A DNA stretch of 64,000 nucleotides from Solea solea (GCF_958295425.1 NC_081135.1:38569956-38633955); one strand, 5' to 3'. Shown: positions 29,055-44,081, counted from the first letter of the stretch. The notes: a model not told the origin generated them from the letters alone. Program-made: numbers and translations.

Positions 29055-32000
29055 ACACACAGACACACACACGCAGACACACACGCAGACACACACAGAC
29101 ACACGCAGACACACACACACACACCATCATTTACAGAAGTGTTCCATGTCAGATGTTTATGATGAAGAACATGAAACAGATTGATTTCCTGTCACTGACT
29201 GACTGAGGACATTTTAATAAACCCACTGAGAAAAAGACACCAATACTCACACACTCACTCACTCACTCACTCACTCACTCACTCCACATGTGTGTAAGAA
29301 GCTCAGCTGACGCAGCTAACCCTGTGTTTATGTACAAATGTAAATGTAGCAGCTGTTTGTGTCGTGGTTGTTTCTGCAAAGCTGTCAATCAAAAACTGGC
29401 TCCGCCTTCCAGACACTTCCTCCAATCATCAAACAGAAGCCCAGCTTCCGCGCCCCGCCCACTGCTCCACTGACTCCCAGAGAAGCTGAGCTTCCGTGGA
29501 AGTGTGGTGTCATAGAGAAACAGATGGTTTTAGAGCGGAGGACCAACGTCCACGACCTCATTAAAGACGACACAAAGCTGCTGTGCATCAAATCACCTGC
29601 TCCCTCTGTTTCCCCGTCTCTCTGTCTCTCTGTCTCTCTCTCTCTGTCTCCCCCCCTGTGTGTCCTCGGAGCCCGCTGACATGTCATGTGCATCAGCGCT
29701 TGCTGACACATTAGCAGCAGCAGCAGCAGTTTTATCACATGTGCTCCCCGGGCGTCTCGGCCGCGCTGCTGATGATGAGGACACTTTGACACAGGTCGTC
29801 TTCATCTGTCCCGCAATTTCTGTCAAAGACTGAGCTGAAGACAGCCACAGAAAAGTCCTCTGTTCCTTCTGCTGCTCTATGAATGGAATGGCTGCTCTTT
29901 TACTGTCAGCGTCCAAAAACTGAGGCAACAGGTGCATTCTGGGTAAAGATGCTGCTGCTGGGGTGTCATAAAAACAGCGAGGAAGACTTCATATGACAGA
30001 GTTAATATGATGGAGTAAATATGACAGAGTTAATATGACAGAGTTAATATGATGGAGTAAATATGACAGAGTTAATATGACGGAATAAATATGACAGAGT
30101 AAATATGACAGAGTTAATATGATGGAGTAAATATGACAGAGTTAATATGATGGAGTAAATATGACGGAGTTAATATGATGGAGTAAATATGACGGAGTTA
30201 ATATGACAGAGTTAATATGACGGAGTTAATATGAGGGAATAAATATGACAGAGTTAATATGATGGAGTAAATATGACAGAGTTAATATGACGGAGTTAAT
30301 ATGATGGAGTAAATATGACAGAGTTAATATGATGGAGTAAATATGACAGAGTTAATATGATGGAGTAAATATGACGGAGTTAATATGACGGAGTTAATAT
30401 GATGGAGTAAATATGACAGAGTTAATATGACGGAGTTAATATGATGGAGTAAATATGACAGAGTTAATATGATGGAGTAAATATGACAGAGTTAATATGA
30501 CGGAGTTAATATGATGGAGTAAATATGACGGAGTTAATATGACGGAGTTAATATGACAGAGTTAATATAACCAGAGTAGGGAGTTGTTGCCTTTTTTCAG
30601 TCTCTGCTCTGACAAATGAAAAACGAGGACAAGAAACAAACGAGGGACAAAGAGACAAATGTCCCAGTGAGTGAAGACAAAGAGACAAATGTGAGACATT
30701 ACATATGAATGAATGCAGATGAAAACAGTAAATATTTCATGTTCTCATCCCGATCCATTCATCACGTCTGTGAACACGTCGTCCTTCTGTCTGCTCTGCA
30801 GCGACTACTAATGTCTGATCATCCATCTCGAGTCACAAGTAACAAGTTCACAGTTCACTCGTTCATGTGCAGAATCTTCAAAGCCCATGAGACTTTACAT
30901 TCATCCTTTCACCACTTTCATTTTAAAATACTTTTCATGTTTTATATAGGATTAGTATTGTAGAATAAATATGATTATTTCGGTTTAGATTACATTAGAT
31001 TACAGTAGGAGAAAATTTGATTAAATTAGGACAAAATTAATATTTGATAAGATTACATAGGATGACACTAGAATGAGATTATTTCAGAGAAGAATAAATA
31101 CATTTAGATCAAATTAGATTATTGTATAGATTAGGCTAAAAGATTAGATTAGAAATAAGATTCAATTAGAATATTTTCAAATAAATAAAACAATATGGGA
31201 TTAGATTACATTACATTAGGTAAAAAATGTATTCAATTAGGATAAATTCAGAATAGATTAGATTAGATTAGACTAGGATGCATTTAGATGAGAAAAGGTG
31301 TGATTAGAATAGACACATAGAATACATACAAGTAAATGAGATTAAATTAGGATAAATTAGCACTAGATTGGATGAGATTACAATAAACTAGATGAGATTA
31401 GATCAGACTAGGATAAAAACATTTAGATATAATTGGATTAAATTACTTTAGATTAGATGTGGATCACATATGATATTAGATTGGATTAAAGTAGGACACA
31501 ATTAGATTACACTGGATTTGATGAGAGTAGATTGGGATAAAATATGGTTAGATTGGATTAGATTATTATAAAATAAAAAAGATAAGACTAGATTGAATCT
31601 GATGAAATTACATCAGAACAAAATTAGATTAGGATAGACTAAGACGAGATACGATTACATTGGACGTAATATTTTGGAACAACTGTTGGATTAGAGTAGA
31701 TTACATCTGGACAATATTAGATTAGACGAGGATAAAATCTGTGTGTGTGTGCATGTGGAGAGTGAGGAGCGAGTAAAGAAGAAGAATCACGGCTAAATTT
31801 AAAACATGACGGAGAAAAAAACTCCACACCTGTGACAGGTGTCGTCTAATGAGGAGAAGTCAGCGATGTTCACACACACACGCACACACACACACACACA
31901 CAGACACACACACACACACACACACAGACACACACACACACACACACACACAGTGACATCTCGGCTAAAGCAGCTGCTGAAAACTTCACATTCCTGCTTA

Positions 32001-33223
32001 TAATTTGAATATTAAAGTGCGTTTTTCAAATTTTTCTGTTAGAAAACATAACACCTGTAACTTTTAGAACTCCTCTTTAAACACAAAGTATGGATTATTT
32101 ATGGATTATTTATAACTGATGTTAGAACAGAAACATTTACACTTTTTTGTAGATCACTAATTAGAGCTGTTGTGTGTGTACATTGCAATATTAGATTTTT
32201 CCAATATTTTTGCAGTATCGTGATATCATATTGTGACTTAAATATCATGGAAATATTGCACCGCAACTTAAATATCGTGACAATATCGGATTGTGACTTA
32301 AATATCGTGTTTATATCATATCGTGACTTAAATATTGTGCTAATATCGTATTGCGATAATATCATATCGTGACTTAAATATCGTGCTTATATCATATTGT
32401 GACTTAAATATCGTGCTAATATTATATTGTGACTTAAATATTGTGCTAATATCGTATTGCGATAATATCATATTGTGACTGAGATATCGTGATAATAAAC
32501 ACGTAAAAAATATACACAATTTGTTGTAATACATTATGGGGACTTGCTTTTTGTCCCCCCAAGGAAGACAAGTCCCCATAATGTGACTGTGTACTACAAC
32601 ATTAGTAATACCTGGACACACACACACACACACACCTGCGCGGGATTCACACATTCATCCAATTATCTCGACAGTGAAGAGCTGCAGAGTCAGAGTCACT
32701 GTGTCATTTCTCTAAAGCTGACGGTGCAGGATGAGACGGAAATAAGAAGAAGGATAAAATAAATACCTGCTTATGTTAATACACGCACACGCACACGCAC
32801 ACACACATGCACACACACACGCACACACACGCACACGCACGCGTGTGATTTCCTCTTTGGATAAAAGCTTGAGTGGTTGTTTTTTTTAAGCCACAGAGTG
32901 ATGAAAAACATCCTGTCCTCCATCTTTAATAGAGACTAAATGTGTTTCTGGTGAAGTGATCTGTGCGTCTGTGCGTCCGTCAGAGCTTTAACAACAACTC
33001 ACAGATCAAAGACTGAAGATTGAAGATTAAAGGGACAGTTTAGGGTTTTCTGAAGTGTGGTCTGATGTACCTAAAGAAATCTACATCATCTTCTTAAGTC
33101 TGCAAATATCCTAAGAACCACTTTATCTCACCATGAGTCAGCTTTTTCTTACTGGAAACTGAAGTTAGTAAAGCGCTCACTCTCCCACACCAAAGCCCAC
33201 AGAGAGAATCAGTGATTTTAACA

Positions 33224-33256
<33 letters not shown>

Positions 33257-33641
33257 AGCTGCTGATCCACCGCTGCCTCGTGTGGTCACTTTGTGTCACT
33301 GAGGTCAATCTGAATGAAGAACTTTAAATGCTGAATTGACAAAATAAAGTGAGTGGTTTACTAACATCCATTTCCTGTTGGAAAAAGTCTATTTCCCGAT
33401 GAGATACAGAGGAAAACTTGTGTTTTTTTGATATCGTAGACATAGATTTGTGGCTAAAATCAGTTTTTCCATGTTTTTCCCTCATGAATTCTAAAAACAC
33501 ACATTTACATAGATTTACATCCTTCTGTATCAGTGTTCACCTGTGGGAGGAGCTGCCAGAATAACAACAACCCACAAATGAACACAATATTTGACCAGAG
33601 CAACATATTTTATATTATACTGATCTCCACCTTAATCCCTT

Positions 33642-33685
<44 letters not shown>

Positions 33686-34634
33686 CAACATGTCGTTGTC
33701 TGTTGCTTCTTCTGCAAATAGTGTCTGATAATTGGACACTGTGGAAACACGAGCTGCAAAACCACAGAGACCAGAGACACACACACACACACACGTCAGC
33801 AGTGTGTGTGTGTGTGTGTGTGTGGTAACAGGTGCATCATCCAGCTGCCACTCCCACAGAAAACACCACACCAACCCACCCTTTTTTTCTTTATTGGCCT
33901 TTTGATATTGAAAAAAAAGAGTCCAGTCACCGTCTCCGTCTCCAAAGTCAATATTTGCTTGAATTAAACAAAAGCAGGAAAAGACGGTGAAACTGTGAGG
34001 AGTCGAGGAGCAAATGAATGATGCAGGAAAACAAACACGTGAACGTGCGCCACATTCAATCATTCAGCTGGAAAAAGAGATTTGAGTCTCCGCCGTCCTG
34101 TCCTGTCCTGTCCTGTCCTGTCCTGCTGCTGGACGAGGACGGCGGACAGGACAGGACGCAAACGGACGCGGACGGACACTCATGTGTGTGTGATTTTTCA
34201 TCTTCTTAAATGTGAATATTTTCTGGTTTATTTTGAAATCATTAAAAACTGAATTATATTGAATTTGTGGACAAAAACAAGACATTTAAGGACTAGAAGA
34301 AGATACTTTAGGGACCAAAAACAACTGATCAGTCTTGACAATAATCATTAGTTGTATGTATTTGTTAAGTTTTTCACCCCCCTAAAAAAATGCAGGGAAT
34401 TCCATGGAAAATGTAAATATTCACTGTTACTATTTGAATGTTAATCAGTTGAATTGTTTCTATCATAACAAACTCATATTTCCTGTAAAAACAAAGAAAT
34501 CATTTCCAGGTTTGACAAACACTGATCAACATTTTCTGGACCAAATATCGAATCAATGAATGGAGGAAAAACTCGTCAGATGAATCAATGATGAAAATAA
34601 TCCCTGAGTTGAGTGTGATGTGATGGAGGCAGCT

Positions 34635-34669
<35 letters not shown>

Positions 34670-37600
34670 TGTTAAAATCACTGTGGGAGAATAAAGTGAC
34701 ACTAAATGAGTTTTTCCAGCAGGAAAATCATGTGTAAAATGTCACAGACTTGAGACGATGAAGTCTGAATCACATGAGTTCATTTCTTCATCATTTATGG
34801 ATCATTTGATGGTCTTTGGTGCTTCTGGTGATTTCTTGGCAGCGTGACGTTGTTCGACTCCAGTGTTGGCAGACCTCAGATCTGTAGGCAGTGATTTATT
34901 TGGCGTCTGAACACTTGATTAATGGCGCGTGCTGTAAATAAGATGTCAATTTTCTCGCTCTGATGAGGTGCACAGACGGAGAGCGTCGGAGCGTCGGAGC
35001 GTCGGAACTCCCGGACCTCGGTTCGGATCCTCAGTGACTCTCAGCAGCATCTCTGATGGAATAAGATCCCAGAGCCGTGTATCCACATGTGCACTGTAGC
35101 CCTGAAGGAACTCATGCTCCATCTGCTGATTTCACAGTTCTCACTCATGTCTCTCTTAAAGCAGACTTTGGATCACATGAAGGCAAACAAGACGCCGACT
35201 TAAAGCTGCAGTGTGTGATATTTATTACAGTCACTTTATTGGTAGAAATGATCAATTAATGTTAAATATTTTGTTTTTCGAGCTGAAGAACAACAACGTC
35301 CTTCCTGGTACATGAAGGCCACCGTAGTTTCTGTAGTGCCTGCAGTCTACAATCTCACCACCAGATGTCACTAATTGGGGGCCGAGCATGAACTGTTTTT
35401 TCTTCAGATTATTATTATTATTATTCAGTGTCATTATTGATGGGATTAACGTCCACCAAAGGTGAAACGCAGATGGAGCAAGACAAAACGAAGTTGCACG
35501 GAATTTCACCAAACTCGGTGGAGACGACGTTTCAGCGCAAGACGAACAAAAAAGTCCACTGGGACCACGACCGCAACTCAACAGGAAGACGGCCATTTTA
35601 CTTTGGGCGTCCGCCTTGAACGAACTCCAACATACAAACATATAACTGACGTCATCAGCGAATCAATGCTTAGAAACCGACAAGATACCGGAAACTTTAC
35701 CAAAAAATTACGTAAAACGTAATAAATTAGCAGGAATAAAACATTTAAATATGAGTTTTAGATCCCACAATGACTCAAATGATCCATTATTAACCCATGA
35801 CTAAAACATTTGTCAACTATTTTCTTTATAATCGATAAATAATTTTGAGTGCTTTTGAAAGTCTTTTCTTTCCTTTCACCACAACCTGTCTCGGCAGATG
35901 CTGCTCGTCTATCAGGCTCTACACTGACCCCTAGTGTTTGACTTTCTCTTCTCTCTGTAATATTGTAAAGGTTTCTGCTTCACCATGTACACAACCTCAA
36001 GATTTTGCGCTATACAAATGAAATTTAACTGCATTAAATCCAATATTTTCCAGGTTGTTTTTGTTCCATTTGACCAAGGAATCAGTAAAAGTGTAAATTT
36101 TTTACCTTGTGGATAAAATATGACATTTAAGAACTTTTCAACTGATTTTTAACTTTTTTTTTCTTTCAGTTGTTATGTGATTGTCTGTCTCCCTGTCCTC
36201 AGGAGAGAAAAACACGTCAGCAGCAGCATGCATCAGATGCTGCTGCTGATGCTGCTGATGCTGCTGCTGCTGTGACTCACAGGCGTAAATGAAGACATTA
36301 GAATAAAGATGAGAGACAGGAATGCGTCTGTCTCTGAGTGTGAATGAAGACACAGTCCTAGTAGAAAAGAGGACGTCCTCTGTGAAAGCTGGACTAAATG
36401 CATGTGGACACACTGTCCTCGTACGAGACGTCCATTTGTCTTTATGATGAAAAAGTCAGTGCCCTTCAAAATAAACTTCCTGTATGTTTTAACTTGACCT
36501 TCTGGACTCAACAGAACTGCTCACAGAGTATTTTTAAAAACTCCTGTTCAGGTCAGATTTGATCTAAGGCTGCAAATAATAATTATTCTTATAAATCTTA
36601 TCTGTTGTTCATCTCCTCGATGAGTTGTTTGGTCCAAAATATGTCAAAAAATATTGATCAGTTTTTGTCAAACCTGGAAATATAGATGTTGTTTTTGTCT
36701 TTCTTAAAATATAATAAAGGATTTCTTAAAATATTCACATGTAAGAAGCTGGACAATCACAGAAACTCTGCTTTTACTTGGAAACGCGTATGAGACGTGA
36801 CAACAGATAAAAGATCTAATCGCACTGTTCAGTATCTTTCAGAGCAGAAAGTGACAGAGTTAATCTGTTAATCTGTTAATCTGTGTCACACTTTACACAA
36901 ACATCTGATCACTGTGTGAAAACTACAGGGAAAAGTCGGAGAGGATCAGTCACTTCATCAGGAAGCTCATCCTCCAGAGAGAGAGAGCGCGCCCTAGTGG
37001 CAGGAATGACCCTGAACACAACACTAACATTTAAATCTCATGTTTTCTCTCAAACTGAGCTTTTAATCTGCTTCATCTTCAGGTTTTTTCCTGTGTTTAC
37101 TTACTTTTTAAATTCCACGTCCACTCAGCTCATGTTTGGAGAATATTATTATTATTATTATTATTTATGATCATTTAAGGAGAAACAGGCAGTGATTTGT
37201 GTGTGTTTGTTGTTTTCAGAGCCTCAGTCACTGAGCAGCAAACGCACTTTGATTCATTTGATTCGATTTTTGTTGCATTTATTCATCCATTAGTGTTTTT
37301 TCAGAGCGAGGACTCATAATGGAGCAGGTTTTAGGAAACATTAAGAAGACCGAGGTCTGTCCGAGCTTTAATGAAGCCAGAGCACAAACTCATCTGCTTC
37401 TTATCTAACGCCGCTCTGACTCCATCGCTGTCGTTTACCGTCATTAACGACCCTCGGCCTTCGCTCCTCATCTCCTCTTCACCTCGCCGTGACATCGTCG
37501 TTAAAACCACCTGCGTCTATTTGCGTCCTCTCTCACTTCCTGTGTCTCCTGACAGCTCGTAGTGAAGTCTCCGCCTCTCTGTGACGGAGGAAACGCTGAC

Positions 37601-39951
37601 GGTAAAGATTTATTCTGGTGACGCTACAAAAATCCACACCTGACATTTTTTCGACAGCAGTTTTCCTCGGGCTCTTTTCAAAACCTGCTGCCCAGACTGG
37701 ATCTGGATCTGGATCCGTCACCCTGCTGTCATCTGTGATGCTAACCTGGCAACTTTGTCGCTTGATTTAGTGACTTTTCAGGACACGAAGCAACGAGCAA
37801 AAAACCTCTAACTGTAACTCAGAGGTACAAGGAAATGTTTAGAGTTTTTCCCAAAGGAAAGACTGAGAGACAAATTACACGATACAACACAACATGATAT
37901 AACACGACACGATAAGATACGATACGATAAGAGAGTCCTTTATTACTCCTGCAGTGAGGAAATTTACATCGTCACAGCAGCAAAGACAGAAAAGATAAAG
38001 ATAATAAATAATAAGCATGCATTCCCATACAGGTGGAAATGACAGGTGAATGAATGATGAGGACAGGTGAATGAATTAAGGTCCCTGAGTGAGTGAGTGA
38101 GAAATTTAAAGCATCTGTGACCTTTGACCCACGTTGACTGACACATTATGTATTTACATATTTTATTTTGTCAGGACTTTCATTTGTAAACGTTTGTATT
38201 TCAATAAAAACAAATCCATATGAAGTTTGAGTTCCCTTGTCTTTTTTTTTGCTTGACACAAGATAAAGAACCTTGTTAAAAAATAAAAAGAACTGACCTA
38301 AAGAGCCACGGCACCGCTCTCAAAAACATCACAGACAATAAACGGTAACAGACCTAAAGAGCCACGGCACCGCTCTCAAAAACATCACAGTCAATAAACG
38401 ATAACAGACCTAAAGAGCCACGGCACCGCTCTCAAAAACATCACAGACAATAAACGATAACAGACCCAAAGAGCCACGGCACCGCTCTCAAAAACATCAC
38501 AGACAATAAACTGTAACAGACCTAAAGAGCCACGGCACCGCTCTCAAAAACATCACAGACAATAAACGGTAACAGACCTAAAGAGCCACGGCACCGCTAT
38601 CAAAAACATCACAGACAATAAACGATAACAGACCTAAAGAGCCACGGCACCGCTCTCAAAAACATCACAGACAATAAACGACAACAGACCTAAAGAGCCA
38701 CGGCACCGCTCTCAAAAACATCACAGACAATAAACGACAACAGACCTAAAGAGCCACGGCACCGCTCTCAAAAACATCACAGACAATAAACTATAACAGA
38801 CCCAAAGAGCCACGGCACCGCTCTCAAAAACATCACAGACAATAAACTATAACAGACCCAAAGAGCCACGGCACCGCTCTCAAAAACATCACAGACAATA
38901 AACGATAACAGACCTAAAGAGCCACGGCACCGCTCTCAAAAACATCACAGACAATAAACGATAACAGACCTAAAGAGCCACGGCACCGCTCTCAAAAACA
39001 TCACAGACAATAAACGATAACAGACCCAAAGAGCCACGGCACCGCTCTCAAAAACATCACAGACAATAAACTATAACAGACCTAAAGAGCCACGGCACCG
39101 CTCTCAAAAACATCACAGACAATAAACGGTAACAGACCTAAAGAGCCACGGCACCGCTCTCAAAAACATCACAGTCAATAAACGATAACAGACCTAAAGA
39201 GCCACGGCACCGCTCTCAAAAACATCACAGACAATAAACGATAACAGACCCAAAGAGCCACGGCACCGCTCTCAAAAACATCACAGACAATAAACGACAA
39301 CAGACCCAAAGAGCCACGGCACCGCTCTCAAAAACATCACAGACAATAAACGATAACAGACCTATAGAGCCACAGCACCGCTCTCAAAAACATCACAGAC
39401 AATAAACAATAACAGACCTAAAGAGCCACAGCACCGCTCTCAAAAACATCACAGACAATAAACGATAACAGACCTAAAGAGCCACGGCACCGCTCTCAAA
39501 AACATCTCTAGCGGACGAGAAGTTCTGTTTTCATAACAGTTCAATAACAGACTCCTCCTGGGCTTCCGTAGTTCATAGGAAGTTCACAATTTCCTCATAA
39601 CGGGCAGAAGTGAAGAGTTTGTACCTAAGACGCATGAAAATGTAACTTTTTAAACATTTGTATGAAGTGTTTTGTAAGAAAAAAAATCCATGTAAACTAC
39701 AAAAGTGTCTGTTTTGCTAAAAATTGTTCATTCATAGACGTGAAAACACAAGTTTATTATTTTGTAAATGACTTTAAATGTGGCACTAACACAGGATTAT
39801 CTTATCTAATCTTCAGATTTGACTCAATTTATTAGCGGTCCGTCGTCCGTCCAGTGTCTGTATAAACGACTGCGTCGCACGATAAATATCAGCTGACTGA
39901 CAGACGGAGATGCTGACGGAGCCGATGGCTTTATTATCAGGCCCATCATTA

Positions 39952-39982
<31 letters not shown>

Positions 39983-40177
39983 AGGAGGAGGAGGAGTCAG
40001 GAGGGAGTTAGATCACCGAACACCACAGGAGGGAAGAAAAAATACACACCTGAGACACGACAACGCTCCACCGATTAATCTGTGCTGTCAAACACACACC
40101 CACACACACACACACACAAACACACACACAAACACAGGGTATGGAAAATATGAAGAGGTGACAGACTTTAACCCAGA

Positions 40178-40215
<38 letters not shown>

Positions 40216-41442
40216 GGAGAGGGTGGGAGGTAAACGATGACAGGCTGAAGGATGGAGCAGAGAGTGGTGTGTGTGTGTCTCCTGTTTCTCTGTGACAGAG
40301 CAGTGAAGTCTTTAAGAGGCAGAAGACTTTTCACTTTTCTCCTGATAACTCCAAGTTTTTACCTCAAACTTGACTTGAGTGACTTTACATCAGGGAGGGA
40401 AGAGTGTGGAGATGGAGAGGCTGTGTTTGTTATCTGCCCCACACCAAAGCCCATAGAGAAATTCAGTGATTTTAACTCTGCTGGTCTGCTGCTGCCTCGT
40501 GTGGTCACTTTGTGTCACTGAGGTCAATCTGATTGAAGGATTCCAAAAGCCGAATTTACAAAATAAGACGTTTGAACTTAGTGATGGAGGCAGCAGTGGA
40601 TCAACAGCTCCTGTGTGTGTGTGTGTGATGTTAAAATCACTGGTTTTCTCTATGAGGTTTGGTGTGAGAGAGCAAGGTTCAAGGTTCAAGGTTTTTCTTT
40701 GCCATTTGTGCTTAAACAGACAGACTACGAGTCAGTTGTAGGAGACAGAAACACAAACTTAAGTATAAATATAAATATAAAAAGTACAAAAGTAGACCTC
40801 AAATTTAAATCTATACAGAGTATAAAAAATAATAAAAAATGTAGAAGATGTGGAAAAAAATAAAAAAATAAAAGATATACAGATATACAGCAGATTATGT
40901 TGTATTGCACTGGGGTGTATTGCACATTTATCAGGGAGAGGAATATTGCACATAATATGACACTTGGTTAAGGTGAGGTGTGTTAGAGAGTTCAGGGGTT
41001 TAGATTTGCCTTCAGTCTGACTGTGGCTGAGAAAAAGCTGTCGTCTGTGCTGTGCCTCAGAGGCAGCAGAAGATCACAGGGTGGATTTAAGAGTATATTT
41101 GCACTTTACACTTCCTTAAAACGTAAAAATGACATTCAATGTTTGTCCGTCTTTTTTGAACAACAATAATAAAGAAATGTATCGCAGGAGCAGGAAATCG
41201 CTGCCTCGTCTCGTCGTCATTCAGCTGAATGTGAGGCGTGACAGAAAGGAAAGGAAGCTCCACACGTGTCCTTGTTAGGAAGCAGGACTCAAGCTGTAAC
41301 CTGATTACAGTCCAGCCAAGACCCACTCAATTAATACAATAGCAGCCGCCTGCAGGCACTCACAGCTGCTGCTGATGCTGCTGCTGATGATGATACTGAT
41401 GATACTGGTGATGATACTGCTGCTGATGATGATGCTACTGCT

Positions 41443-41473
<31 letters not shown>

Positions 41474-41688
41474 CTGATGATGATACTGGGCGGCTCAGTG
41501 GCCGATGAAGTGAGCATTGATTGAAGTATTATGCACAAGAATTGTATCCCGTCTCTCTCTCTAGTAATTTTGTTTTCAACATCAACAAATTCAAAATAAT
41601 GGTTTTAATGAAGACGCCGAGCGAGTTCACTGATTACACAAAATGAAAAGAACTAAACAACAATCAGGGATGACAAGGATCGTATTTA

Positions 41689-41735
<47 letters not shown>

Positions 41736-41865
41736 GTGTGTGTGTGTGTGTGCGCTCAGAGACATGTTGGCTTCAGTATTTGTCATGAGAAAAAGTCTAT
41801 AAATACTAACTTGTATGATTCAGAGGCTGTGATGTATAACTGCAGCACTTCAGGTCCATATTTAG

Positions 41866-41910
<45 letters not shown>

Positions 41911-42573
41911 CCAAGGTTATTACAGTTAACGAAAAACGAAATAACGAAAACTAAGATTGAAAAAAACATTTTCGTTATAAGTGAAAAATAAATTAATACT
42001 AGAGTTTAAAAAAAAGGATAACTAACTGAAACTAAACTAAAATTGTAAAAAAGTGTATTTATTTTGACATAATATTTATTATTATCACCTTTGTGAATCT
42101 TACACCTGGAAAATACTCACATTACAAAAAACTAACACTAAAACTAATAAAAACTAAGCATTTACAAAAAATAAAAACTAATAAAAACCAATCACAACTA
42201 ACTCATTTAATAAAATAATGAAATCAAATCATTTCCAAGAGATGTTTTGTAAATAATTTATTTTATATGAAATGCTATTTAAAACACATACAAATGCAAA
42301 TCGGTTATAGGGGCCCCAAAAAAATCTCCTGCGACCCATCTGTGGGCCCTAAAGCCAGTGTTTGGGAACCACCCCTTGTAAAGATTCTGATTTTTTGCGA
42401 CACAGATCAGATTTCCATGAGGTCCTTGAAGCAGATCTCGTGTTTTCTTTCAGCTCTGAACGTTTTCCACGTTCATTCAAATCAGACGAGACGAAGACGA
42501 GTAAAACAAACGCAGGGATTTTGAACCAGAGACGAGGGGCGGAGTTTCAGAGTAAGACGGACGGGACACATTT

Positions 42574-42623
<50 letters not shown>

Positions 42624-43137
42624 ATAGGATTCACTGCAACACAAAGCATCGCACACACACATACACACACAGCAGTCTTACTGAGGACACTCCCGAGATC
42701 AGTTGTGAGGACCACGGTCCCAAACTGTCCTCACTCCCTGTGATCTACACGATTGTTCGTCCTCACAATGACGCAGATCTGCGAGCACTGCAGGGTTAAG
42801 ACCTGGTTCTAGGGTTAAGGGTTATAATTAGTTTTATGTCGAGTGCCAAGTGAGAAATGTCAGCGTGAGCTGAGGCACAGGTTAAGTTCAGGACTGAGAT
42901 TTGTGTCGCTGTGAGGGTCAAGGGTTAAGGGTTAAGGGTCTACAGGGAATGCATGATGTATGTGATGTGCCCTCCACACACAGGTTTGCACAGATAAGGC
43001 CTTTACCTTAGCAAAGGCCTTATCTTTACCTTAGCAGTAGCCTGTCAATGACCAAGTTATTGGCCCATTAATGGTCGATGAGGACGGCGGGTCCTATGGT
43101 TTGTGTGTTTCTTGGTCCTCTCACACACACACACACA

Positions 43138-43180
<43 letters not shown>

Positions 43181-44029
43181 AGTGTTTCATTAAGGAACTA
43201 AAATGTCATTATTTAAAACAGAAACCCTGTTTTTCGCAGCCTGCTCCGACGTTCCATTTATATTCAGACATCAGTAATCAGCCCCTCCCCCTCCTCCTCA
43301 GCAGCTACACACACACACACAGTCCCACCCCCACTGCCCCCCCGCCGCCCCGCCCCCTCCACTGACAGGCAGAAAGGCCACAATGAATTCTTGACATGCA
43401 GCGCGAGTTAATTACAATGACTGCACATGTTCTGTGGGAGAGAGACGTGTAATTATCAGCACCTCCAAACACATGAAGGCTTCACACGGCCACGCTTCCA
43501 CTGCAGCCGCCACACGGACCACCACAAACCATGCCAACATACAGTCCTGCTGATTTATTTTGAAGAGCCACAAGGGGGCGCAGATACGAGAAGAGAGGCC
43601 AAAGATGGAGAGGATACAAGAAGATAGCAGAGCAGATGAGAAGAGGTGAGAAGATACAAGGAGGAAAAGATATGAGGAGAGACAAGAAGACACGAGAGAT
43701 GAGACCAGAAGGACTAATGAGAGAAGACATGAAGAATCAAGAAGACACAAGAGGAGAAGACATGAGAAGAGAAGAGAAGAGAAGAGAAGATACAACAAGA
43801 GATAGAGAAACCCCAACCCAAGATATGAGGAGAGAAGACGTGGTTTTATTGACTCACTTCTTACATTGTCTTTCACCAGAACCAGAACCAGAACCCTGGT
43901 CCTGCTTCCTTCACATCAGCCAGACATTAATTAACAGATACGAGAAGATTCTAGAAGAAAAAACCCAGAGTGAAATCAGTCTCACTCTTTCTCAACATCA
44001 ACCTCTCTCTGTCTGTCTCTCTCTCTCTC

Positions 44030-44081
<52 letters not shown>

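Larger units (their letters stand above)
16451..29989. other. kcnh3 intron 1, part B: unlisted content
   Basis: Mostly unique AT-rich sequence with (CA/TG)n at 17717-17745, 20518-20537, 22071-22103, 26025-26057, 26165-26232, 27006-27033, 27207-27261 and 27302-27329, a purine-rich GAGAGAGA stretch at 18175-18235, (TC)n at 18356-18380, (ACTC)n at 29250-29283 and TCTGTCTCTC at 29620-29650. CNE-like stretches without ORFs lie at 24450-24730 and 20620-20780. No gene is seen. Confidence 0.6.

Noticed and set aside
29593..29937. Minus-strand open frame with Ala/Arg-rich sequence
   Set aside because: No recognisable domain, no plausible splice partners, and it overlaps a CT-rich repeat.
38296..39507. 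CRISPR-like regular array (also 3020-3993 and 29990-30570)
   Set aside because: Units abut with no variable spacers and there are no cas genes. The setting is a vertebrate intron, so these are minisatellites and satellites.
40664..41075. Active retrotransposon
   Set aside because: Only non-coding end-like phrases are present. There is no reverse transcriptase or endonuclease frame anywhere in the window.
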